A stretch of DNA of 64,000 nucleotides from DGNJ01 sp002388905 (lineage in GTDB: Bacteria; Pseudomonadota; Gammaproteobacteria; Pseudomonadales; Porticoccaceae): assembly GCA_036843405.1 (NCBI GenBank), contig DAITSJ010000001.1, positions 62,001-126,000 on the forward strand. Reading direction: 5' to 3'. Every line of letters starts with the position of its first letter. The first letter of the stretch is position 1. The notes under the pieces were generated by a model that did not search any database, was not told the origin of the DNA, and worked only from the letters and a program-made list of their open reading frames with translations. Positions 42,292 through 51,308 of this stretch are shown here, piece after piece. Both the position numbers and the translations under genes were made by a program.

Positions 42292-42966
42292 TCAGAAAAG
42301 GCCGCGCTCCGCCAGCGACACCGTGCTGCCCGGCGCCACCACCAGATGATCCAGCACCCGGACATCCACCAGTTTCAGGGCATCGCGAAGCGCGGCGGTT
42401 ATCCGTTCGTCGTCGCGGCTGGGCTCGGCTATCCCGGAGGGGTGGTTGTGAGCCAGGATTACCGCCGCGGCATTGTGGTGCAGAGCCCGGCGCACCACCT
42501 CCCGGGGATGAACTCCGGCCCCGTCGATGGTGCCGTAAAACAGCTCCTCGCCCACGATAAGCCGGTGCCTGGTATCGAGGAAAAGCACCAGGAAGACTTC
42601 CTGTTTACGGCGGGCCAGACTTGCCTGCAGGTAATCCGACACCGCCGAGGGACTGGTGAAGACATGGTCCCGCTCCAGGGTTTCACCCAGGTGACGGCGG
42701 GCCAGTTCCACAACCGCCTGCAACTGCACATACTTGGCGTTTCCCAGGCCCCGACCGGTGCAAAACGCCTGCCGCTCCGCCGCCAGCAAGCCGCCCAGGC
42801 CGCCAAACTGGGCAAGCAGTTCCCGCGCCAGATCCACGGCGGAGAGCCCACGGGTACCGGTGCGCAGAAAAATCGCCAGTAACTCGGCGTCGGACAGGGC
42901 GCCGGCGCCACGGGCCAGCAGTTTTTCCCGGGGCCGTTCACCCTCGGGCCAGTCTCGGATCGCCAT
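42292..42966 (-). CDS. radC: RadC family JAB/MPN protein
   Basis: Protein of 224 residues with an N-terminal helix-hairpin-helix-like region (REKLLARGAGALSDAELLAI) and a C-terminal JAMM metal-binding domain: AHNHPSGIAEPSRDD holds the HxHx7Sx2D pattern, preceded by the glutamate-bearing strand. ATG 42966 has GGGAG seven bases upstream. Despite the name, a direct DNA repair role is not established. It is divergent from coaBC. Confidence 0.93.
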   Translation of the reverse strand: MAIRDWPEGERPREKLLARGAGALSDAELLAIFLRTGTRGLSAVDLARELLAQFGGLGGLLAAERQAFCTGRGLGNAKYVQLQAVVELARRHLGETLERDHVFTSPSAVSDYLQASLARRKQEVFLVLFLDTRHRLIVGEELFYGTIDGAGVHPREVVRRALHHNAAAVILAHNHPSGIAEPSRDDERITAALRDALKLVDVRVLDHLVVAPGSTVSLAERGLF

Positions 42967-43042
42967 CTCAACACTCCCTGTCTTCGAAAATCCCATTGGC
43001 AATGGTATCTTACCCTGCCCTTCCGCCACTTTGCAGGTTGTC

Positions 43043-44257
43043 ATGGCTCCACTGACCAACAAACGCATTTTGCTGGGCGTCACCGGCGGCATTGCCGCCT
43101 ACAAGAGCGCCGACCTGGTTCGCCGCCTTCAGGACGCCGGCGCCGAGGTGCGTGTCGCCATGACCCGGGCTGCCACCGAATTTATCACCCCACTGACCAT
43201 GCAGGCCCTGTCGGGCAAGCCGGTGCACCTGGACCTGCTGGACACTGAAGCAGAGGCGGCCATGGGCCACATCGAACTGGCCCGCTGGGCCGACCTGGTG
43301 GTGATCGCGCCCGCCTCGGCGGACTTCATTGCCAAACTCGCCCATGGCCAGGCCGACGACCTGCTCACCGCCACCTGCCTGGCCACCGCTGCACCCGTTG
43401 CGGTGGCGCCGGCCATGAATCAAGGCATGTGGGCCAAGGCCAGCACCTGCGAGAATATCGCCACTCTGGAAAGCCGGGGCTTCGCAATGCTGGGCGTCGG
43501 CGAAGGCAGCCAGGCCTGCGGCGATATCGGGCCGGGCCGGATGCAGGAGCCACTGACGATCGTCGCGGCCGTGGAGGCGCTTTTCAAGACCGGGAAGTTG
43601 GCAGGCAGGAAGGTGGTTATTACCGCAGGCCCCACCCGTGAAGCGTTGGACCCGGTTCGTTTTTTGAGCAATCACAGTTCCGGCAAAATGGGCTATGCCC
43701 TGGCCGAAGCCGCCGCCGAGGCCGGCGCCGAAACACTACTCATTTCCGGCCCCACCAACCTGCCGGCGCCGGAGCGGGTGAGGCTCATATCTGTCACTTC
43801 CGCCCGCGACATGCTCGCGGCCGCTCTCGAAGCGGCGGACGGTTGCGACCTTTTTATCGGCTGCGCCGCGGTGGCCGATTACCGCCCCGGCTCGGAAGAA
43901 CCGCTCAAGATAAAGAAAAGCGACGATATCCTGACCCTGACCCTGGTCAAGAATCCGGATATCGTCGCCACCGTGGCCGGCCTGCCCCACAGGCCCTTTA
44001 CCGTGGGTTTTGCGGCCGAGACCCACGACCTGGAAGCCCACGCCTCGCGCAAACTCGCCGAAAAGAAACTGGATGCCATCATCGCCAACGATGTGTCCCG
44101 AAGCGATATCGGCTTCAACAGCGAGGACAACCAGGTACTGCTGATCACCGACGACACCCGCGAGGCGCTGCCCCTTCTGGGCAAGGGCCAACTGGCGCGG
44201 GTCCTGATCGAAAAGCTGAGTACCCGGCTCGATGAACGCCGCCGTGCCTCGCCATGA
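43043..44257 (+). CDS. coaBC: Bifunctional phosphopantothenoylcysteine decarboxylase / phosphopantothenate--cysteine ligase
   Basis: Catalyses two steps of coenzyme A synthesis. The 404-residue protein has the CoaC flavoprotein domain (GVTGGIAAYKSADLVRRL, TATCLATAAPVAVAPAMNQG with the PAMN motif, active-site Cys in ACGDIGPGRM) and, from about 190, the CoaB ligase domain (VVITAGPTREALDPVRFLSN, SSGKMGYALA). In Pseudomonas the next gene is dut, but here algC follows after 57 bases. Confidence 0.96.
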   Translation: MAPLTNKRILLGVTGGIAAYKSADLVRRLQDAGAEVRVAMTRAATEFITPLTMQALSGKPVHLDLLDTEAEAAMGHIELARWADLVVIAPASADFIAKLAHGQADDLLTATCLATAAPVAVAPAMNQGMWAKASTCENIATLESRGFAMLGVGEGSQACGDIGPGRMQEPLTIVAAVEALFKTGKLAGRKVVITAGPTREALDPVRFLSNHSSGKMGYALAEAAAEAGAETLLISGPTNLPAPERVRLISVTSARDMLAAALEAADGCDLFIGCAAVADYRPGSEEPLKIKKSDDILTLTLVKNPDIVATVAGLPHRPFTVGFAAETHDLEAHASRKLAEKKLDAIIANDVSRSDIGFNSEDNQVLLITDDTREALPLLGKGQLARVLIEKLSTRLDERRRASP

Positions 44258-44314
44258 CCCCTGTGACAATGCCTGTATAATTCCGCTGCCAGAACAATAA
44301 CCGGAGCCCGCCGA

Positions 44315-46615
44315 GTGAGATTGCCATTGCCTGAAAAGTTGCCGTCCCTGCCGCGCTGGGCCATCGCCACGGTGGCGATACTGCTCATTGCGGGCCTGGC
44401 GGCCGGGCAGCACCTCTACCAGGCGTTGCTGATAGAGCCCGGCAATGCGGCACTGGAATCCGCCTCCCAGCAACGGGCGGAGACCTATGCCGCCGCGGTC
44501 ACGGCGTTTATTGACGAGGCAACCGCCAGGGCCGGCGCCCGGGCCCGCCGCCCGGGCGCCCTGAGTCAACCCGAAGCCACCGATGACGACGGTGGTGGCT
44601 TGGGGGCAGACGCACGCCTGTACCGGGTACCGGCCGACGGTGAAAACCCCTTTTCCGTCAGCAGCAACTTCGTGGCGCTCGAGCTGACCCGGGAAGTCCT
44701 GGCCGGCGACAGCCCCGCGCCCCAGGCGGCGAAGCTGGACGGCACCTGGTGGCTCTATGTGGCCCGGCCCGTACCGGAGGGCGGCCAGGTTGCCGGCGTA
44801 CTGCTTCTGGAACTTCCCCTGAACCAGCTGCGCGAACACCTCGCCGGGATCGGCCAACCGTCCGGGCAGGTGCAGGTGATCCAGGCGGTGCCCGGCAATA
44901 TCCCCGCGGTGCTGGTGACGCTCGGCAGCGCCCCCGAGGACGCGCAACCCTTTATTGCCCCGACACGGGTCCCCGGCTGGTCCGTCAACTTTCGACCCGG
45001 ACCGGCTCTGACCGGAGCGATTCCAGCCACAATCTGGCCATTCGCCCTGGCAGCCACCTTGCTGGCTGTCTTCGACCTGCTCCTGTGCGCACTGGTCATT
45101 CGTTTCGCGATAAAGCCCCGGAAAACCGCGCCCAGGGAAGCGCCACGAATCAATGATGAAACGCAGATGCCGACGCCGGATTTCAACCGGCCCTCGCCGG
45201 GCAATGGCACACCCGAAGAAAAAGCCGGACAAAGCTATACGCTACCCGCCGGGGTATTCCGGGATTACGACATCCGGGGCAGGGCCGGTTCGCAGATCAA
45301 CACCTATTTCGCCGAGCAGTTGGGCAAGGTACTGGGTACCCGGGCCCTTGAACACGGCGAACACACCCTGGCCGTGGCGGCGGACGGGCGCCATTCAAGC
45401 CCGGACCTGAGCCGGTCGTTGACCCGCGGCATCCTCTCCACCGGATGCGATGTGATCTATCTGGGCCGGGTACCAACACCCACGCTCAATTACGCCCTGG
45501 AAACACTTCAGACCACCACCTCCGGGGTCATGGTAACCGCCAGCCACAATCCCGCCACCGACAATGGCTTCAAAATCATTTCCCGGGGGCACGTACTCAG
45601 CAACCGCGAGATTCAGGAAATCAGGCAAGCCATGGAAGAGAAACGATTTGCCACCGGCGAGCCGGGCGAATCGCAGGACAAGGACCTGGTCGACGACTAC
45701 CTGGGGGCAATCGTCGAAAATGTTCTGCCCGCCACCGGTATCCGCGTGGTTGTGGACGGGGGACACGGGATCGCCGGAGAATTTGCTCCCCGGCTGCTGC
45801 GCGAACTGGGTTGTGATGTGGTGGAACTCTACTGCGATGTGGACGGGGACTTCCCCAACCACGACCCTGACCCTACCGTGACAGAGAACCTGCGCGATCT
45901 GATCACCGTGGTGGAACACGAAAAGGCCGACCTGGGGATTGCCTTCGACGGCGACGGTGACCGGTTGGTGGCGGTTTCGGCTTCGGGACGGATCGCCTGG
46001 CCCGACGAACTGCTGATGATCTTTGCCCGGGATGTGGTCGCCCGCAGCCCCGGCGCCGATGTCATCTACGACGTCAAGAGCACCCGGCGCCTGCACGGAT
46101 TGATCAGCAGCTATGGGGGCCGCCCGGTTATGGGTAAGACCGGGCATGCGCACATGCGCAACAGGATGGCTGAAACCGGGGCTCCCGTAGGGGGCGAATA
46201 CAGCGGCCACCTGTTCTTTAACGACCGCTGGTACGGATTCGACGATGCCCTTTACGCCGCCGCCCGCCTGCTGGAGATCATGACCATTCGCGAACAGGGC
46301 CTGGACGATATCCTTGCCGCCCTGCCCGCGTCGGTATCGACCCCGGAAATCAGAGTACCGGTAGGGGACGAGCGCAAGTTCGAACTCGTCGAGCGCCTTG
46401 TCGAGGCCGGTGACTTCGAAGACGGCAACACCAACACGCTGGACGGGCTCAGGGTGGAGTATGCCGATGGCTGGGGCCTGGTGCGGGCCTCGAACACGGG
46501 CCCCGCCCTGACCCTGCGATTCGAGGCCGATACCGAAAAGGCCCTGGAAAGGATCAAGACCGTCTTTCGGGAACAGCTTGCCCGGGTCGACGACAGCCTC
46601 GACCTCGACTTTTAG
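44315..46615 (+). CDS. algC: Phosphomannomutase/phosphoglucomutase AlgC with membrane-anchored N-terminal extension
   Basis: Interconverts hexose 1- and 6-phosphates for exopolysaccharide and lipopolysaccharide precursors. The C-terminal part (from about residue 310) is the phosphohexomutase: GVFRDYDIRG, phosphoserine in TASHNP (Ser410), metal loop AFDGDGDRLV, and GEYSGHLFFND. The first 300 residues are an extension with two membrane helices, about 13-30 and 241-266, enclosing a periplasmic domain of about 210 residues. GTG 44315 has GGAG eight bases upstream, so translation supports the long form. Similar extended AlgC annotations exist in Pseudomonas. What the outer domain senses is unknown. 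Confidence 0.92.
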   Translation: MRLPLPEKLPSLPRWAIATVAILLIAGLAAGQHLYQALLIEPGNAALESASQQRAETYAAAVTAFIDEATARAGARARRPGALSQPEATDDDGGGLGADARLYRVPADGENPFSVSSNFVALELTREVLAGDSPAPQAAKLDGTWWLYVARPVPEGGQVAGVLLLELPLNQLREHLAGIGQPSGQVQVIQAVPGNIPAVLVTLGSAPEDAQPFIAPTRVPGWSVNFRPGPALTGAIPATIWPFALAATLLAVFDLLLCALVIRFAIKPRKTAPREAPRINDETQMPTPDFNRPSPGNGTPEEKAGQSYTLPAGVFRDYDIRGRAGSQINTYFAEQLGKVLGTRALEHGEHTLAVAADGRHSSPDLSRSLTRGILSTGCDVIYLGRVPTPTLNYALETLQTTTSGVMVTASHNPATDNGFKIISRGHVLSNREIQEIRQAMEEKRFATGEPGESQDKDLVDDYLGAIVENVLPATGIRVVVDGGHGIAGEFAPRLLRELGCDVVELYCDVDGDFPNHDPDPTVTENLRDLITVVEHEKADLGIAFDGDGDRLVAVSASGRIAWPDELLMIFARDVVARSPGADVIYDVKSTRRLHGLISSYGGRPVMGKTGHAHMRNRMAETGAPVGGEYSGHLFFNDRWYGFDDALYAAARLLEIMTIREQGLDDILAALPASVSTPEIRVPVGDERKFELVERLVEAGDFEDGNTNTLDGLRVEYADGWGLVRASNTGPALTLRFEADTEKALERIKTVFREQLARVDDSLDLDF

Positions 46616-46630
46616 GAGAAACCTGCAACC

Positions 46631-47548
46631 ATGTCACTGTCACGAGACGACGCCATCGACACAGCCCGCATCCTCACCGAGGCCCTGCCCTACATCCAGC
46701 GCTTTATCGGCAAGACCATCGTGGTCAAGTACGGCGGCAATGCCATGGTCGACGATAGACTCAAGAAAAGCTTCGCGCGGGACATTGTGCTCATGAAGCT
46801 GGTAGGCATGAACCCGGTGGTGGTGCACGGGGGAGGTCCCCAGATCGGCGAACTGCTGAAAGCTCTCAACATCGAGTCCGAGTTCGTCGACGGGATGCGC
46901 GTCACCGATCGCCGGACCATGGATGTGGTGGAAATGGTTCTCGGCGCCTCGGTGAACAAGGAAATCGTCAGCATGATCGGCAATGCCGGCGGCCGTGCCA
47001 TCGGTATCACCGGCAAGGATGGCCAACTGATTATCGCCAGGCAATTGAAGGTAAGCCGCAGAACGCCGGAGGTGGAAGCGACGGAGATCATCGACATCGG
47101 CCATGTGGGCGAGGTGGAGCACATCAACGTGGGCGTCATCGACTCGCTCACCGCCAGTGATTTTATCCCCGTCATCGCCCCCATCGGCGTCGACCGCCAG
47201 GGCCAGGCCTACAACATCAACGCCGACCTGGTGGCGGGCAGAATCGCCGAGGTCATGAAAGCCGAGAAGCTCATGCTGCTTACCAATGTCGCCGGCCTTC
47301 AGAACAAGTCAGGGGAAGTGCTCACCGGCCTGACCACCGCCCAGGTGGACGCCCTGATCGACGATGGCACCATCTACGGCGGCATGCTACCCAAGATCGG
47401 TTGCGCCCTGTCCGCGGTCAAGGGTGGCGTACACAGCGCCCATATCGTCGACGGCCGCGTCGACCATGCGGTGCTGCTGGAAATCTTTACCGACCAGGGG
47501 GTAGGCACCCTGATCACCAACCTGGAACACCCCGTCAAGGAACCCTGA
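46631..47548 (+). CDS. argB: Acetylglutamate kinase
   Basis: Phosphorylates N-acetylglutamate in arginine synthesis. The 305-residue protein has VVKYGGNAM near the N-terminus, VVHGGGPQIGELL, and NVAGLQNKSGEVL; the N-terminal helix (LTEALPYIQRFIGKT) is the type found in arginine-inhibited hexameric enzymes. AGGAG precedes the ATG, 15 bases after the algC stop. The algC-argB-slmA order is conserved in related genomes. Confidence 0.97.
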   Translation: MSLSRDDAIDTARILTEALPYIQRFIGKTIVVKYGGNAMVDDRLKKSFARDIVLMKLVGMNPVVVHGGGPQIGELLKALNIESEFVDGMRVTDRRTMDVVEMVLGASVNKEIVSMIGNAGGRAIGITGKDGQLIIARQLKVSRRTPEVEATEIIDIGHVGEVEHINVGVIDSLTASDFIPVIAPIGVDRQGQAYNINADLVAGRIAEVMKAEKLMLLTNVAGLQNKSGEVLTGLTTAQVDALIDDGTIYGGMLPKIGCALSAVKGGVHSAHIVDGRVDHAVLLEIFTDQGVGTLITNLEHPVKEP

Positions 47549-47553
47549 TCGCT

Positions 47554-48147
47554 ATGCCCCGAAGCAATGAAAAATCCAACCGTCGGCAGCACATTCTCCA
47601 GGCCCTGGCGCGGATGCTTGAAACCTCCGCCAGCGCCCGTATCACCACCGCCGCCCTGGCCGAAGAGGTGGGCTTCTCGGAGGCGGCCCTGTACCGCCAT
47701 TTCCCCAGCAAGACCCGTATGTTCGAGGGTCTCATCGACTTCGCCGAAGAGGCCCTGTTCAGCCGGATCCGGGTCATTCTGGACAGCGAGGACACCACCG
47801 CCGGCCGCTGCTACCGCATCCTCCAGTTGATGCTCACCTTTGCCGAACGCAATCCCGGCATCACCCGGATACTCACCGGCGAAGCCCTGGTGGGAGAGAC
47901 CGAGCGGCTCTACAGCCGGGTATCGCAGCTTTTCGACCGGGTGGAAACCCAACTGCGGCAGGTGATACGCGAGGGCGAAGTGCGCGAGGGCCTGCAGACC
48001 GCCATGACCACCACCGACACCGTCACGCTGATGATGGCGGTGGCCGAGGGCAAGGTTCGCCAGTATGTGCGCAGCGGCTTCAGTCGGCTGCCGACGACGG
48101 CCTGGCAGGACCAGTGGCAGGTGCTGAGCCAGGGGCTTTTCCGCTAG
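47554..48147 (+). CDS. slmA: Nucleoid occlusion factor SlmA (TetR family)
   Basis: DNA-bound inhibitor of FtsZ ring assembly over the nucleoid. The 197-residue protein has an N-terminal TetR helix-turn-helix (RITTAALAEEVGFSEAALYR, then HFPSKTRMFEGLIDFAE) matching SlmA, and a helical C-terminal FtsZ-binding domain. ATG 47554 lies five bases after argB. Its last 68 bases overlap the convergent DUF4124 gene. Confidence 0.93.
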   Translation: MPRSNEKSNRRQHILQALARMLETSASARITTAALAEEVGFSEAALYRHFPSKTRMFEGLIDFAEEALFSRIRVILDSEDTTAGRCYRILQLMLTFAERNPGITRILTGEALVGETERLYSRVSQLFDRVETQLRQVIREGEVREGLQTAMTTTDTVTLMMAVAEGKVRQYVRSGFSRLPTTAWQDQWQVLSQGLFR

Positions 48148-48790
48148 CGTTGTCGGCCGGCGGCGATCCCGTCCCAGTGCCGCCGGCACCCGCCTCCTGC
48201 CCTTTCAACTCTACCAGTCGGCGGGCGTAGCGGTCATAACGCGCGGCGATTTCCCGATATTCGTCCCGCCGCTCCGCCAGCACCTCCATGGCCTTGCGCT
48301 CCTGGACATTGAGATCCACCAGCACCCTGTCGATGACGGCGGGTGGCTGGCGGCCGCTGCGCTGATAGCCGGCGGCTTTTTGCTGGTATTGCGCCCGCCG
48401 TTCCTGGTAGTCGGCAATATTCGCTTCCAGGGTCTCGATTTCGCGCTCCAGCTGGCTCAGGCGCCGGCGCTTGGCCCGCTCGACATCGGCCACCGTACTG
48501 TAACTGCTGAGGATGAACTGATCGTCCCGGGTCCTGTCGGCGGCCTGCTCGGGAGACACCTCGTCGTCGGTTTTGGCAGGCACCCGTTCGATGACCCGGC
48601 CACTGGGAGAGAGAATCTCGTACCCGTCATCGGCATACTCGGCGGGCAGGGAAAAGTCGATAACGGTGACGCCCGCGGAATTCTCGTAGCGGTACAGGTT
48701 GTTACCGTGGCTCTTCCCCTGGGCAAAGGCACCCACCGACACTCCCGTCGCGACAACCGCCAACCACAGGATCAAAGCTCGAGCGATCAT
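48080..48790 (-). CDS. DUF4124 domain exported coiled-coil protein
   Basis: Predicted exported protein of 236 residues. Signal peptide (about residues 1-24), a DUF4124-like segment (NLYRYENSAGVTVIDFSLPA), then a long heptad-rich Glu/Arg coiled coil from about 105 to 195 and a Gly/Ser/Pro/Ala-rich tail. GGAGG stands before ATG 48790; a longer frame from 48844 is rejected. Its C-terminal coding end overlaps slmA on the other strand by 68 bases. It follows pyrE by 50 bases. Function unknown; probably a periplasmic envelope protein. Confidence 0.82.
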   Translation of the reverse strand: MIARALILWLAVVATGVSVGAFAQGKSHGNNLYRYENSAGVTVIDFSLPAEYADDGYEILSPSGRVIERVPAKTDDEVSPEQAADRTRDDQFILSSYSTVADVERAKRRRLSQLEREIETLEANIADYQERRAQYQQKAAGYQRSGRQPPAVIDRVLVDLNVQERKAMEVLAERRDEYREIAARYDRYARRLVELKGQEAGAGGTGTGSPPADNASGKAPGSAPATGPARPSSAAD

Positions 48791-48840
48791 AAGCCCTCCG
48801 GTAATCAAGTCTGGGCCCCGGCTCGGTGGCCGGAACGGTT

Positions 48841-49500
48841 TCACGCCGTCCCTGACTCTGTTCCATAGCGCCGACGGTAGTCGCGCATGGCGGTCAACAC
48901 GTCCTGATCGTCGCCGCGGCGCTCAAGATAACGGATAAGGTCGTCGATTGCGATGATGCTTGTCACAGGAATCCCGTAACGTGCCTCCACCTCCTGGACC
49001 GCCGATTTCAAGCCATGTCCCCGTTCGCGGCGATCCAGACCGATCACCACCCCGGCCGGCTCCGCACCCTCGCGCTCCAGAATTGTCATCACCTCGCCGA
49101 TGGCTGTACCGGCGGTGATCACGTCGTCGACAATAAGGACCCGCTTGCCGGCAATCCCGGCTCCCACAAGGCTGCCGCCCTCGCCGTGGTCCTTGGCCTC
49201 CTTGCGGTTGTAGCAGATGGGAATGTCCCGGCCAAAACCGTCGGCGAGGGCCACGGCACTCGCCGATACCAGGGGAATGCCCTTGTAGGCGGGCCCGAAG
49301 AGGATATCGAAGTCGATGCCGGAGCCCTCGATGGCGGCGGCATAGCAGCGCCCCAGTTCCGCCAGGGCCGCACCGCTGTTAATCTCGCCGGCATTGAAGA
49401 AGTAGGGACTGACCCGACCCGACTTGAGGGTGAATTCGCCGAAGCGCAGGGCCTCGACGCGCAGAGCCAGCTCCACGAATGCGATCTGGTAGTTCTCCAT
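48841..49500 (-). CDS. pyrE: Orotate phosphoribosyltransferase
   Basis: Joins orotate to PRPP to form orotidine 5'-phosphate in pyrimidine synthesis. The 219-residue protein has FTLKSGRVSPYFFNAG, YKGIPL, the ICYNRKEAKDHGEGG loop and the PRPP motif VLIVDDVITAGTA. It is divergent from crc across 75 bases, the same neighbourhood as in Pseudomonas. Confidence 0.97.
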   Translation of the reverse strand: MENYQIAFVELALRVEALRFGEFTLKSGRVSPYFFNAGEINSGAALAELGRCYAAAIEGSGIDFDILFGPAYKGIPLVSASAVALADGFGRDIPICYNRKEAKDHGEGGSLVGAGIAGKRVLIVDDVITAGTAIGEVMTILEREGAEPAGVVIGLDRRERGHGLKSAVQEVEARYGIPVTSIIAIDDLIRYLERRGDDQDVLTAMRDYRRRYGTESGTA

Positions 49501-49575
49501 GGTAATTTCGGGAAATGATTTTTCGAATTTGTGAAGGGTCGGTTATCATAGCGCCTAAGTAATTCAGAGGCGACC

Positions 49576-50352
49576 ATGAGAATCATCAGTCTTTCTGTCG
49601 ACGGCATCTTCCAGGCATCCCATCGCGGTCTATTCGACTGGCTGGACAGCCAGGATGCGGACGTCATCTGCCTGCAGGACCTGCGCGCCCAGGAACCCGA
49701 ACTGGCGGACCGGGACGAGTTCATGCTCGACGGCTACTACGCCTATTTCTTCGACTCGCCCAAGCCCCACACCAATGGCGTGGCCATCTACACCCGGCAA
49801 GCGCCGAAGGCCATCGTCTTCGGCTTCGGGCTCCCCAACGGCGAGGACATGGACGGGCGCTACCTCCAGGCGGATTTCGAGCATATCAGCATCGGCTCCC
49901 TGCTCGCGCCGCCAGGTGTCGCCGGGGAACCTTCCCAGCAGGTGAAGGACCGGTTCTTCCAGGAGCTGCAGGGGCACCTGAACAAGATCACCGGCAAGCG
50001 GCGGCGCTACATCATCTGCGGCAACTGGCAGATCGCCCACCACGAGAACGACCTCCACAATCCCGAAAAGCACAGCGACGAATCGGGCTTTCTGGCCCAC
50101 GAGCGCCGCTGGCTCGACCAGCTCTACGACGAGGTGGGTTACGCCGACGCCTTTCGCTGTGGCAACAAGGACGATGACGAATTCAGCTGGTGGCCATCCG
50201 GGGTGATGGAACAGGGCGACGGCTGGCGTACCGACACCCAGGTGGTGTCAAAGGAACTGGCCAAAACCGTCGAATACGCCATCATCTACAAGGCCAACGC
50301 GTTCTCCAGCCATGCCCCGGTCATCGTCGATTACGAAATCGACGAGCTATAG
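49576..50352 (+). CDS. crc: Crc-like protein (degenerate exonuclease III fold)
   Basis: Endonuclease/exonuclease/phosphatase-fold protein of 258 residues resembling Pseudomonas Crc, the catabolite repression factor that acts with Hfq on target mRNAs. It aligns with Crc (MRIISLSVDGIFQ, DADVICLQDLRAQ, GRYLQADFEHISIGSLL, GFLAHERRWLDQL, FSWWPSG, SHAPVIVDYE). Exonuclease III catalytic residues are altered: Asn7 to Ser7, Glu34 to Asp35, and the GDFN motif to GNWQ (residues 149-152); only Asp220 and His246 equivalents remain. Nuclease activity is therefore unlikely. Position next to pyrE and rph supports Crc orthology. Confidence 0.87.
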   Translation: MRIISLSVDGIFQASHRGLFDWLDSQDADVICLQDLRAQEPELADRDEFMLDGYYAYFFDSPKPHTNGVAIYTRQAPKAIVFGFGLPNGEDMDGRYLQADFEHISIGSLLAPPGVAGEPSQQVKDRFFQELQGHLNKITGKRRRYIICGNWQIAHHENDLHNPEKHSDESGFLAHERRWLDQLYDEVGYADAFRCGNKDDDEFSWWPSGVMEQGDGWRTDTQVVSKELAKTVEYAIIYKANAFSSHAPVIVDYEIDEL

Positions 50353-50378
50353 CCCTCCCGTTTCCAGCGCCAGAATTG

Positions 50379-50398
50379 CCCCGCCGTTACCGGCGGGG
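50379..50398. terminator. Hairpin between convergent crc and rph
   Basis: CCCCGCCG and CGGCGGGG form an 8-base perfect stem with a TTAC loop in the 54-base gap. There is no long T-run on either side, so it may act as a termination or stabilising hairpin for both genes. Confidence 0.55.
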
Positions 50399-50406
50399 TT
50401 CCGAGC

Positions 50407-51132
50407 CTAATCGTTGCGCGCCAGCGCCATGCGCTGGACGTTGACCAGGTCGGCAATACCGCGCTTGGCCAGTGCCATCATGGCGGCGAACTGTTCCTCG
50501 GTGAAAGGCGCCTGCTCGGCGGTTCCCTGGATTTCGATAAAGCCGCCGTCGCTGTTCATCACCACGTTCATGTCGGTGCCGGCGTTGGCGTCCTCGGCGT
50601 AGTCGAGGTCCAGCACCGGTTCGCCCTCGTAAATCCCCACCGACACGGACGCCACCATATGCAACAGGGGGTCGGCCTTGAGTTTCCGGCGTTTCTCCAC
50701 ATCCCGCAGGGCATCCACCAGGGCCACGCAGGCGCCGGTAATGGAGGCAGTGCGGGTGCCGCCATCCGCCTGGATCACGTCGCAGTCAACTGTAATGGTA
50801 ACCTCGCCCAGTTTCGTCAGGTCCACCGCCGAGCGCAGGGAGCGACCAATAAGCCGCTGGATCTCCAGCGTCCGCCCGCCCTGCTTGCCCCGGGATGCCT
50901 CCCGGGACATGCGCTCACCGGTGGACCGGGGCAACATGCCGTACTCGGCGGTGACCCACCCCTGGCCGGTGCCACGCAGAAAGCGCGGTACGCCATCGAC
51001 GACACTGGCGGTACAGATAACCTTGGTATCGCCAAATTCCACCAGCACCGAGCCCTCGGCATGCTTGGTGTAATGGCGGGTAATGCGAACGGGCCGGAGT
51101 TGTTCCGGGCGACGGCCACTGGGTCGAGTCAT
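50407..51132 (-). CDS. rph: Ribonuclease PH
   Basis: Phosphorolytic 3'-to-5' exoribonuclease that trims tRNA precursors. The 241-residue protein starts MTRPSGRRPEQLRPVRITRH and has GWVTAEYGMLPRSTGERMSR, DCDVIQADGGTRTASITGA and LDLDYAEDANAGTDMNVVM. AAGGA stands eight bases before ATG 51132; the longer frame upstream is rejected. It is divergent from yicC. Confidence 0.97.
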   Translation of the reverse strand: MTRPSGRRPEQLRPVRITRHYTKHAEGSVLVEFGDTKVICTASVVDGVPRFLRGTGQGWVTAEYGMLPRSTGERMSREASRGKQGGRTLEIQRLIGRSLRSAVDLTKLGEVTITVDCDVIQADGGTRTASITGACVALVDALRDVEKRRKLKADPLLHMVASVSVGIYEGEPVLDLDYAEDANAGTDMNVVMNSDGGFIEIQGTAEQAPFTEEQFAAMMALAKRGIADLVNVQRMALARND

Positions 51133-51308
51133 AGACGGATTCCTTGGATTCTCTTGAAAGGTACGATATTCGTGTGCTTCGCCGCCCGCGCGGCGGCAAA
51201 GGCGGCATTGTACGCCATGAGACCCGCTGCGCCGAACCGGCACCCTCGACGGCCCCGCCCTTTGATACCATGGGAGCCCCTTACCGCCGCTGAAACCAGG
51301 ACGCACCC

